NCBI GenBank assembly: GCA_022839625.1
Contig: JALHJL010000084.1
Coordinates: 1 to 11,320, forward strand
From: Phycisphaerales bacterium
GTDB lineage: Bacteria > Planctomycetota > Phycisphaerae > UBA1845 > Fen-1342
Direction of reading: 5' to 3'
DNA length: 11,320 bases
The notes under the pieces were generated by a model, which searched no databases, was not told where the DNA came from, and worked only from the letters and a program-made list of their open reading frames with translations. This document shows positions 5,670 through 11,320 of this stretch, piece by piece (positions within the stretch are counted from its first letter, which is position 1; every line of letters begins with the position of its first letter). Both the position numbers and the translations under genes were made by a program.

Positions 5670-6112
5670 GCGCTCCCGAAACGACGAAGCCGTGGTTCTA
5701 TGACGGCCTCCGCTTCAACTGTCAGCGCTGCGGGAGCTGCTGTAGCGGTGCGCCCGGCTACGTCTGGGTCAGCGACACCGAGTTGCCTTTGTTGGCCAAG
5801 CATCTCGGCCTCAGCCCCACGGAGTTCGCCCGCCGGCATCTTCGCCAGGTGGCCGGGCGTCTCAGCCTGCTGGAAAGGCCCGGCGGCGATTGCGAATTCC
5901 TCCAGCGGCTGCCGGACGGCACCACCGGCTGCCGTGTTCACCCCGTCCGGCCGGTCCAGTGCCGCACCTGGCCGTTCTGGAAGTCGAACCTGGCCTCGCC
6001 CGATGCGTGGGCCCGCACGGCCGAGCAGTGCCCCGGGATCGGCACCGGCGAGAATCATCCACGCAGCCTCATCGAGGAGCTGGTGAAGGCGAACGGCCGT
6101 TTGCCGCTTTGA
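5666..6112 (+). CDS. YkgJ-family cysteine cluster (zinc/iron-chelating) protein
   Basis: 148 aa, cytoplasmic. The N-terminal cluster Cys19, Cys22, Cys25, Cys26 (CQRCGSCC) is followed by further cysteines at 76, 89, 99 and 122, the last in a conserved CRxxPVRPVQCRTWPFW-like block. This is the pattern of the YkgJ/CxxCxxCC family, annotated as metal-chelating and mostly of unknown role. The start was set at GTG 5666, which overlaps the SEC-C stop as GTGA and gives the usual N-terminus just before the PWFYDGLRF segment. ATG 5648 (154 aa) is the alternative. Either way translation is coupled to the SEC-C gene. The 3' end overlaps the convergent transglutaminase-like gene by 44 nt. A role in metal handling or protein modification is inference from family and neighbour. 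Confidence 0.88.
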   Translation: MSAPETTKPWFYDGLRFNCQRCGSCCSGAPGYVWVSDTELPLLAKHLGLSPTEFARRHLRQVAGRLSLLERPGGDCEFLQRLPDGTTGCRVHPVRPVQCRTWPFWKSNLASPDAWARTAEQCPGIGTGENHPRSLIEELVKANGRLPL

Positions 6113-6950
6113 CGACGAGCAGCAGCCAGCCACCGACGGCCGCTCCGATCCCCGTCCACCACAAACACCAGGAAGCGATCTCTTGCTCGTGTACTGCGCC
6201 CGCCCAGCGCAACAGGACAAGGGACAGCACCAGGGCGGCACATCCTCCAATTCGGCGACGGCGGGAGGACCGCGGCTGCATCGCCGTGACGATCACTGCC
6301 GCGAGAATGACCAGTTCACGCTCCGGCGGGAAGACCGCGATACCAAATGCGGATGCGCGGGCCAGGTTTCGCGCCGTTGCCCAGCTCAGCTTCAGCCGCG
6401 TTCTTTCCGCGCCGCCGGTCAACGTCTTCTCGCCTTTGCCGGGGCTCATCAGCTCCACCGCTGGTTGCTCTGGAGCGGCGGGATCGCGCACCATGACCCA
6501 GGTGTGCATCAAATCCGTCACGAGCCAGGCTTCGTAGCCCAGCCGCCTGAGGAGCGACGCGGCCACGACGGCGCGCCCATCGCAATCCTCGCGGCCGAGC
6601 GCAAAGACCTCGGCAGTCGTCGGCAGGTAGTCGACGACGCCCCAGGTCTTCCAGTCGTAGGCGTACGGGACGCGCCGGTTCACAAGTTCTTCGATGGGCC
6701 CGCGCAGGGCCGGCAACTCCGGCTCACCCTCGACCTGCGCCAGGAACTGCTCCTCCAACTCGGCGAGTTGCGGGTGGTTGGCGTCGACGACCTGGTCCAG
6801 GTGCCGCAGTCGTCCAACCCAGACCGGCAACAGCCAGATCTTCGGGTAGAGCGTGACAAGCACCGCCACGAGCAGAATTCCGCCCTTCAGCGGCCAACGG
6901 CAGCGACGCGGCCACGAATGGACCCGGTACCAGAATGCCCGAACGTTCAC
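6069..6950 (-). CDS. Transglutaminase-like membrane protein
   Basis: 293 aa. A basic N-terminus and one membrane helix (about 23-42) are followed by a papain-fold transglutaminase-like domain: Cys123 in REDCDGRA, His149 in LMHTWVMV and Asp156, fitting a Cys-His-Asp triad. The C-terminal part carries further hydrophobic helices near 212-224, 235-250 and 262-281. The domain would be a protease, amidase or crosslinking enzyme near the membrane; the substrate is unknown. The start was set at GTG 6950 (MNVRAFWYRV) because GAGG lies 5 nt upstream and the protein then begins just before the first helix. The frame is open to 7112, but that extension lies over the putative promoter and is low in information. 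The 44-nt convergent overlap with ykgJ could give antisense effects. Confidence 0.8.
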   Translation of the reverse strand: MNVRAFWYRVHSWPRRCRWPLKGGILLVAVLVTLYPKIWLLPVWVGRLRHLDQVVDANHPQLAELEEQFLAQVEGEPELPALRGPIEELVNRRVPYAYDWKTWGVVDYLPTTAEVFALGREDCDGRAVVAASLLRRLGYEAWLVTDLMHTWVMVRDPAAPEQPAVELMSPGKGEKTLTGGAERTRLKLSWATARNLARASAFGIAVFPPERELVILAAVIVTAMQPRSSRRRRIGGCAALVLSLVLLRWAGAVHEQEIASWCLWWTGIGAAVGGWLLLVVKAANGRSPSPAPR

Positions 6951-6994
6951 GTAAGCCTCAAGCGACACGGGAAAGGGGTTCACCTCGCCGGTGC

Positions 6995-7024
6995 ATTCTA
7001 CTAACGGGCGCGGGAATTGCTGAA
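6995..7024 (-). promoter_or_regulatory. Possible promoter of the transglutaminase-like gene
   Basis: On the minus strand TTCAGC (7019-7024), an 18-nt spacer and TAGAAT (6995-7000, five of six matches) would start transcription near 6988, about 38 nt before the GTG at 6950. The -35 match is weak (three of six). Confidence 0.35.
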
Positions 7025-7354
7025 CGCCGCGTTCACTGGCCGGGTGCCGCGGGCGGCCTGTCCACCCGTGCATTGACCGTGTGTCGCACTGGTAGCGAGC
7101 AGCCAGTAGCACGCCGCCGACGCCGACGGCACCCTACTCGCGCCAGTCGGACTCCACCGATGCCTGTCGCCCCCCAAGGGGTCTGACAGCCAGGGCCGGC
7201 TGCCCGACCCCGGGGTTAGCCCGCATATTTCATGAGTGTTGAACAACTCGGTGCGCGGGCACGGGGAGTGCTGCGCAGCGCGACGGGCCGGGTCATTTGC
7301 GGCGTCGGGCGCAAACCACCCCCTACCCCCAACGACCAGCGGGTTGTGATAGGG
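7025..7354. other. Non-coding stretch between transglutaminase gene and IS1380 remnant
   Basis: No convincing gene is seen on either strand: frames here are short, low-information and lack ribosome sites. GTTAGCCCGCATATTTCATG at about 7216-7235 is AT-richer than its surroundings and is positioned where the outer end of the IS1380-type element would be expected, about 120-140 bp past the transposase stop. No matching opposite end is present, so this is only a guess. Confidence 0.4.
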
Positions 7355-7739
7355 TCAACTGGGGGCCGGGGGCAGCAGGTACGCCGGGCGAAGCTGCGTC
7401 AGCCGGCGAAGGTGGGCCAGCACGCGGACAAACCAATCGGCCAGCGAGTACGCACTGGAGAGATGGAAGACCACCCGGCGTACGCTGGTCACGACGCGCG
7501 CCGCGACCTTGAACAGCTTGAGCCGGATCGTCCCGGCCCGGGCGGCGTGCAATTCTGTGTCGGCCAACCCGCTGCGCCCCAGCGTGTCGACCAGCACATA
7601 GGCCGCCGCCGAGAGCAGCACGCGGAACTGGTTGGCCAGGAAGGCCTGGCAACTGGTGCGGCCGGCAAACAGCGCCAAATGCTGTTCCATGATGCGGTTC
7701 TCCATGTCGCCGCGGGCGAAGCGCCGTTGACCTTCATGT
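7355..7739 (-). pseudogene. 3' fragment of an IS1380-type transposase
   Basis: The frame reads QRRFARGDMENRIMEQHLA, then LFAGRTSCQAFLANQFRVLL, then a C-terminal tail with TIRLKLFKVAARV and SVRRVVFHLSSAYSLADWF, ending at a TGA at 7355-7357. The GDMENRIxEQ and LFAxRTSC blocks and the KLxKxxAxVxxSVRRV tail are typical of the C-terminal end of IS1380-family DDE transposases. About 125 residues remain of a family usually near 400-450. A TAA at 7740-7742 closes the frame just upstream, and no more transposase is visible, so the 5' three quarters, with most of the catalytic core, is lost. Non-functional. The break lies about 65 bp from a separate palindromic element. Confidence 0.8.
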
Positions 7740-7803
7740 TACTGACGGGGTCGCGCCCCGCGGGCGTAAGTCTCCTCGTCCCCCGACCCCTCCTTGCGTG
7801 TCT

Positions 7804-7891
7804 GTTGAAAAAGGGGACTGGCTCCGCGCCGGAGGGCTTTCGCGGCAGCGCTGTGTAGGACGCTCGCGGTGCCTGTCCTCTTTTCTTCAAC
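7804..7891. repeat. 88-bp palindromic element (MITE/REP-like)
   Basis: The left end GTTGAAAAAGGGGACTGGC (7804-7822) is an imperfect inverted match to the right end at 7871-7891 (complement begins GTTGAAGAAAAGAGGACAGG). A small CTCCG/CGGAG hairpin lies inside (7822-7834). Ends of this GTTGAAAAAGGGGAC type are, from general knowledge, common in short palindromic elements of environmental genomes and are sometimes linked to REP-associated tyrosine transposases. No transposase is present here. The 7740-7803 bases before it show only GC-rich minor symmetry (GGGGTCG at 7748, CGACCCC at 7785). Confidence 0.65.
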
Positions 7892-7909
7892 GGACTGCCA
7901 TTGGGCGGT

Positions 7910-8012
7910 GCGCGATTCGGGAGCGCTGTCCGAACGTGCCGCGCGAGCCAGCGCGTGGTCCAATACGCGCTCGCTTGCGCTTCGCGTTCCGACGCACGTA
8001 GCCGAATCGCGC
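7910..8012. repeat. 103-nt long imperfect hairpin upstream of the peroxiredoxin gene
   Basis: Three nested stems share one axis. The outer stem is an 11-bp perfect match, GCGCGATTCGG (7910-7920) with CCGAATCGCGC (8002-8012). The middle stem pairs 9 positions with one mismatch (7928-7936 with 7985-7993). The apical stem pairs 16 positions with one C-C mismatch and one G-T pair (7941-7956 with 7965-7980), closing an 8-nt loop. Internal loops are nearly symmetric (7/8 and 4/4 nt). It could be a mobile palindrome or a structured RNA. It ends 64 bp before the peroxiredoxin start. Confidence 0.7.
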
Positions 8013-8076
8013 GCCGTGATCTAAACTAAGGAGCGAAGGCTCGCCGAAGACCGCACCTGAAACGAGGAGCGCCGTC

Positions 8077-8700
8077 ATGAACACCCCCACCATCGAATCG
8101 CGCGACTTGACAAGCGCCCGTGGCCGCAAACGCCGAGTGGCGTGGGTATCCCTGCTGGCTGTCGCGGGGATCGCACCCTGGGGCTGTATCTCCGCCGAGC
8201 GGGCCGCGCAGATGGAGGCGGCGGCGGCGGCGCGGTCGCAACTTACCGGCCGGCCGGCGATCGACTTCACGTTGCCGGACCAGGACGGCAAGCCGGTGAA
8301 CTTGCAGGACCATCGCGGACAGTGGGTCGTGCTGTACTTCTACCCTGCGGACGGCACGCCGGGGTGTGTGTGCCAGGCCGAGGAGTTCACTCGGACGCAC
8401 GCCCGGTTTCAGCAACTGGCGGCCACGGTTTTCGGCATCAGCCCGGACACCGTCGAGAGCCACCAGCAGATGACGCGCGACCTGAAGCTCAAGGTCACGC
8501 TGCTGGCAGATCCCGACCGCAAGGTCATGGAGGCGTACGGAGCGTGGGTCCGGACGCTTTTCGGCCCGCGCGTGATTCGCAGCACGGTCCTGATCGATCC
8601 GCAGGGTCGTATTGTCTACCACTGGCCGGAGGTCATCCCCGAGGGGCACGCGGACCGCGTGCGCGCGAAGCTCGAAGAAATCCGCAGCGCCGCGCCATAG
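8077..8700 (+). CDS. Exported peroxiredoxin (Bcp/AhpC-TSA group)
   Basis: 207 aa. The N-terminus has a basic stretch (RGRKRR, 16-20), a hydrophobic segment (21-35) and Cys37 in PWGC, suggesting an exported, possibly lipid-anchored protein, although the lipobox is not canonical. A thioredoxin-fold peroxiredoxin domain follows (60-205): FTLPDQDGK, then the peroxidatic site PADGTPGC with Pro90, Thr94 and Cys97, and Arg168 in IRSTVLIDPQG. It would reduce peroxides at the envelope. Bcp proteins often have a resolving cysteine five residues after the peroxidatic one; here that position is Glu, and Cys99 forms CVC instead. ATG 8077 has GAGGAG about 8 nt upstream. It is convergent with the isomerase gene, 22 bp apart, with no clear terminator between. 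Confidence 0.88.
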   Translation: MNTPTIESRDLTSARGRKRRVAWVSLLAVAGIAPWGCISAERAAQMEAAAAARSQLTGRPAIDFTLPDQDGKPVNLQDHRGQWVVLYFYPADGTPGCVCQAEEFTRTHARFQQLAATVFGISPDTVESHQQMTRDLKLKVTLLADPDRKVMEAYGAWVRTLFGPRVIRSTVLIDPQGRIVYHWPEVIPEGHADRVRAKLEEIRSAAP

Positions 8701-8722
8701 AAGCGACGGAGCCGCGAACCGT

Positions 8723-9997
8723 TCACGGGCCCGGCGGCGCCGTCACCCTGTCCGCCTGCTCCACGGCGCCGTTCACGAATGCGTCGAGCGAGGAAATGAC
8801 GGCCTTCTCGGCCAGGCGGATCACGTACTCGATGGAGAGCTTGTCGAACCGCCGCTCCATCAGCTCGGCCCGAATCTCGTCCTGCACGTCCACGAACGCA
8901 CGCTGCTGGGCGGGTTTGATGCGCCCGCACTTGAAGATGTACCAGCCGTGCTCGGTCTCCACGGGCTCGCCGACCTGCCCTTCCTCGAATTCGAAGATCG
9001 GCCGGCTGACGGCGTCGTACGGCGGCTGCAACGGCCGCCCGATCAGCCCCCACGAGCCGCCGCCCTCGGCGTGCAGCCCGAGCGAATACTCGCGGGCCAC
9101 CTCCTCGAACGGCCGCTCCGCCAACGCCTCGTGCGCTTCGCGGGCCTTGCGCATCGCCTTCAGTTTGGCCTGGGCCCGCTCCGCCGGCGAAGCCTGCTCC
9201 CACGTGCTCCCTGCGGCCAGGTAGCGCTCGAAAGGCAGCTCGATCAGCAGCAGCTCGCGCATTTCCGGGGTGAAATAGCGCGCCCCGCTGCGACGGTACT
9301 CCGCCAGCAGCTCGTCGCGTCGCACCTGGATTTGCGGCGCCAGCTTCTCGCGCATGTACTGGCGGACGACCAGGCCGCGCTTTACGTTCTCGCGCCACTG
9401 TTCCCAGGTGAGCCCGAAGTTCTTCAGATGGGCCTTCAGCCGCGCCTGGCTCCCCCTGTACTCCCGCGCGGTCAGGCTCTCCATCTCCTTGTCGACCGCG
9501 GCATCAAGCAGCTTTTTCTGCTCGTCGACGAGCTTTGCGGTGGCTTCGGCGAAGATCAACAGCGTGCCGATCTCCTCCTGCGTTCTGCGCCGGATGACGC
9601 GCCGCGCCTCTTCCAGGAAGCCCGCCCGGGTGCGCGTGCCGCGGAGTTGCTCGAGGTGGCCGCGCAGCGGGTACAGCACCTCCGGGACCGTCAGAGCGGT
9701 GTCGTTGACAATCAGGAGATTGGCCTGGATCGCGCCGGGGGTCGGCTGGATGGGCGTCACCGAACGGCGCGCCGGCGAGGCGACCCGCTCACTGCTCAAG
9801 ATGACCGGCGAACTGGTCGGGATGACCGCCCCGCTGCGGATGCGCTCGTCGCGCTCCGCGGCAAGCTGCTCTTCCGATTTGATCTCGGGCCGGCGGACGT
9901 CGGGCGGCGGACGGTTGGACCGCACGCGCTGGCAACCGTGTCCCCCCAACACAACGGCTGCGCACAGCGCACCACAGATCCACGCCAGCCCTTTCAT
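8723..9997 (-). CDS. PpiC-type peptidyl-prolyl cis-trans isomerase, exported
   Basis: 424 aa. A signal-like N-terminus (MKGLAWICGALCAAVVLGG) is followed by Cys22 in GHGC, a possible lipoprotein site with a non-standard lipobox. Next come a Pro/Arg-rich linker (23-90) and a long helical region (100-235) like the chaperone part of SurA/PrsA proteins. The parvulin domain (about 242-360) contains FEEVAREYSLGLHAEGG, WGLIGR, IFEFEEGQVGEPVET and HGWYIFKCGR, followed by a C-terminal helix. It probably assists folding of exported proteins. ATG 9997 was chosen because it starts the signal peptide. The frame continues open to 10144 into the flank of an insertion element and that part is not protein-like. 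Only a weak GAG precedes the ATG, and a -10 box lies so close that the mRNA may be leaderless. Confidence 0.87.
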   Translation of the reverse strand: MKGLAWICGALCAAVVLGGHGCQRVRSNRPPPDVRRPEIKSEEQLAAERDERIRSGAVIPTSSPVILSSERVASPARRSVTPIQPTPGAIQANLLIVNDTALTVPEVLYPLRGHLEQLRGTRTRAGFLEEARRVIRRRTQEEIGTLLIFAEATAKLVDEQKKLLDAAVDKEMESLTAREYRGSQARLKAHLKNFGLTWEQWRENVKRGLVVRQYMREKLAPQIQVRRDELLAEYRRSGARYFTPEMRELLLIELPFERYLAAGSTWEQASPAERAQAKLKAMRKAREAHEALAERPFEEVAREYSLGLHAEGGGSWGLIGRPLQPPYDAVSRPIFEFEEGQVGEPVETEHGWYIFKCGRIKPAQQRAFVDVQDEIRAELMERRFDKLSIEYVIRLAEKAVISSLDAFVNGAVEQADRVTAPPGP

Positions 9998-10004
9998 GCC
10001 GCTC

Positions 10005-10033
10005 ACTATACGCCATGTGCGGCCCGGCCCCAA
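10005..10033 (-). promoter_or_regulatory. Promoter placed for a leaderless isomerase transcript
   Basis: On the minus strand TTGGGG (10028-10033), a 17-nt spacer and TATAGT (10005-10010, five of six matches) lie just before the gene. Only 7 nt separate the -10 box from the ATG at 9997, so transcription would start at or within a base or two of the start codon. This fits the weak ribosome site. The -35 match is partial. Confidence 0.45.
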
Positions 10034-10951
10034 GCGCGGGGCCTCGGATCGCGGACCGCGGACCTGTGTGAGCGAGGCAACCCCGTCGTGGGCCGGGCAC
10101 ATCTTGCCCGGCCGCCCTGCGATTCCGTGGCGGGGTGTGACCAATTCTGTTGGACCTGCAGTTTCCAGTAGTTATCCCAAGCATTCGAGTCCTGAAGGGC
10201 AGTGAGGCTGAGGAGGGCCTCCGCCCCGGCCGGGCCCCAGCGCATGCCGGGACCTTTCAGGCGGCGTGCCAGGCTCTTGCACAGCGATTCGGTCGGTCCG
10301 CTGCCGATATCCCAGCCGCGGGTCCGACTCTCGGCGTAGCGGATCATGCTCGTCCGCTCACCGACGTAGTTCCGCAGACGCGACAAGGCCGCCCGCTTGG
10401 CCGGGTTCCGCAGGGCCGCGCGCTGCCCTTCCCCTTCCACGATCTGCCGCAAATGCTCGGAACTGATCGAAATCCCCGCCAGACGCTTCAAATCCTCCGC
10501 CGCCCGGCGAAAGCCGTGCGGATGGCAACCCACCCGGCAGCACCGCTCCCGCGCCCCGACGCTGATCCGTGCCGCCTGACCGTTCAACCAGCCATCGGCC
10601 GGCACGTCCAGTCCGCCGTCCGGGCGGCGCCATACCCGGCGCGCGACCACCACGTGCCCCACCGCCGTCAGGTGCGTCACCGTTCGCAGGCCCTTGTTCC
10701 GCCAGCCCCCGCCCGGCGGAGGGGGAAAAAGACCTCTGCCCCGCCTCCACCTGTGGTTGCAGCAGCTTCTCCAACGCCCGCGGCCGAAAAACCTCCCCGC
10801 CAGCCCGCACCACTTCCTCGGTGTCCTCGATCCAGTGCCCCTTGCGGGCCGCCTGCATCGCCGCCCAGGTTTGCCGCAGGAAAACGTCGTACTCTCCCCT
10901 CATCCTGGCCGCCCACGCCTCGAAGTCCCGCGCGCTCAATTCTGTGCTCAT
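10006..10951 (-). pseudogene. ISKra4-family transposase, frameshifted and internally deleted
   Basis: The 5' part starts at ATG 10951 with a strong AAGGAGG 6 nt upstream and reads MSTELSARDFEAWAARMRGE to about 10727. There a +1 shift at a T5C5 run is needed to continue into GGGWRNKGLRTVTHLTAVGH, VVARRVWRRPDGG and RRAAEDLKRLAGISISSEHL. At about 10410-10422 the frame jumps from EGEGQRAA directly to the far C-terminal block LRNYVGERTSMIRYAE, WDIGSGPTESLCK and RLKGPGMRW. The central part, which normally carries the catalytic Asp residues and the HA.E.L region, is absent. Recognisable transposase ends near 10160. The frame then reads through the left terminal repeat to a stop at 10006, outside the element. 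Not functional. Confidence 0.8.
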
Positions 10952-11043
10952 GCCTGGCCTCCTTGCCAAACGCACCCACTTGAAACCACAACCTCTTCCA
11001 CAGGCCTATCTTACCCCAGGCCACAAAACGTGGTCACACCCCG
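10131..11043 (-). mobile_element. Internally deleted ISKra4-type insertion sequence with both ends
   Basis: Perfect 13-bp terminal inverted repeats: CGGGGTGTGACCA at 10131-10143 and its complement at 11031-11043. Similarity continues imperfectly inward (ATTCTGTTGG against CGTTTTGTGG). Between them, on the minus strand, is a transposase with intact 5' and 3' coding ends but missing middle. The element is 913 bp, well below the roughly 1.4 kb or more of complete ISKra4-family elements. No clear target duplication is seen at the outer edges. With both ends kept it could be moved by a related transposase acting in trans, which makes it MITE-like. Confidence 0.75.
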
Positions 11044-11208
11044 GCTGGCCCGGTCCGCTTGCCCGCTTTGCCAATTCGAACGACACTTCTCATCGCACGG
11101 TTCCTTGTCTGATGGTCCTTTGAACAGCCATCATTCATGGAGCCGTTCGCCTGGAATTTCAACTAAGAGTAGCACTCGCCCCGCAAACCGAATAGCAGCC
11201 GAGTACGT

Positions 11209-11320
11209 CGGGTGGGTGCGAGAGGAGATTCTCGCACGAGGACGCGCCCGGGTGGGTGCGAGAAGGGATTCTCGCACCAGGACGCGAGGAGATTCTCGCA
11301 CGAGGACGCGCCCGGGTGGG
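11209..11320. repeat. Tandem palindromic repeat array reaching the window edge
   Basis: The unit begins CGGGTGGGTGCGAGA and ends TCTCGCACGAGGACGCGCC. The palindromic core has 8-bp arms GTGCGAGA/TCTCGCAC around 6 variable nt. Copy 1 is 11209-11248, copy 2 is 11249-11286 (loop AGGGAT, CCAGG in the tail), copy 3 is 11287-11312 (lacking the left arm), and a further copy starts at 11313 and is cut by the edge. Periods are about 40, 38 and 26 bp. No spacers of independent sequence are present, so it is not a CRISPR. The 165 bp before it (11044-11208) show no gene. Confidence 0.8.

Noticed and set aside
7216..7235. Outer end of the IS1380-type element
   Set aside because: Position is plausible, but no partner end or target duplication is in the window, so it is not annotated as an element boundary.
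8022..8027. TAAACT as -10 box for the peroxiredoxin gene
   Set aside because: Only four of six matches and no -35 hexamer at a workable distance.
8701..8722. Bidirectional terminator between the convergent peroxidase and isomerase genes
   Set aside because: The 22-bp gap has no stem-loop with a T-run.
9998..10144. N-terminal extension of the isomerase
   Set aside because: It runs into flanking and insertion-element DNA and would bury the signal peptide.
8612..10171. Plus-strand 519-codon open frame opposite the isomerase gene
   Set aside because: Antisense shadow. The minus strand encodes a recognisable PpiC protein with signal peptide.
11209..11320. CRISPR array
   Set aside because: Consecutive copies abut with no unique spacers, and the unit is a palindrome-core repeat.

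Overview
The window is GC-rich bacterial DNA. The gene set, the two insertion-sequence remnants (IS1380 and ISKra4 types), the YkgJ protein style and the many short palindromic repeats suggest a member of the Planctomycetota or a neighbouring phylum, perhaps from an environmental assembly. That placement is inference. No rRNA, tRNA or marker gene settles it.

Left third (155-4094, minus strand): a compact fatty-acid and phospholipid initiation operon transcribed right to left, rpmF-plsX-fabH-fabD-fabG. Spacing is tight: an 11-nt gap, a 4-nt ATGA overlap, a 1-nt gap, then a 74-nt spacer holding a short repeat. PlsX makes acyl-phosphate for phospholipid synthesis, FabD makes malonyl-ACP, FabH does the first condensation and FabG reduces the ketoacyl product. 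acpP and fabF would be expected just past the left edge, but this window does not show them. A good promoter (TTGACA, 17-nt spacer, TAGCCT) lies about 100 nt upstream of rpmF, and the leader between them can fold. The 3' end of fabG lies inside a three-copy palindromic repeat.

Middle (4413-6950): two uncharacterised minus-strand genes, one with six arginine hexad repeats and one with a very acidic tail. A divergent promoter region follows. On the plus strand is a translationally coupled pair of small cysteine-rich proteins (SEC-C motif and YkgJ family). A minus-strand transglutaminase-like membrane protein overlaps the end of ykgJ by 44 nt.

Right part (6951-11320): accessory DNA. It holds the 3' fragment of an IS1380-type transposase, two consecutive palindromic elements, a thiol peroxidase of the Bcp/AhpC-TSA group, a convergent PpiC-type peptidyl-prolyl isomerase, a 913-bp internally deleted ISKra4-type element that keeps both terminal inverted repeats, and a palindromic repeat array running off the right edge. 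The peroxidase and the isomerase both look exported and possibly lipid-anchored.

I see no CRISPR array, classical defence system or phage module. The most unusual content is the density of distinct palindromic repeat families (at least four in 11 kb), the Arg-repeat/poly-acidic gene pair, and the non-autonomous ISKra4 derivative.
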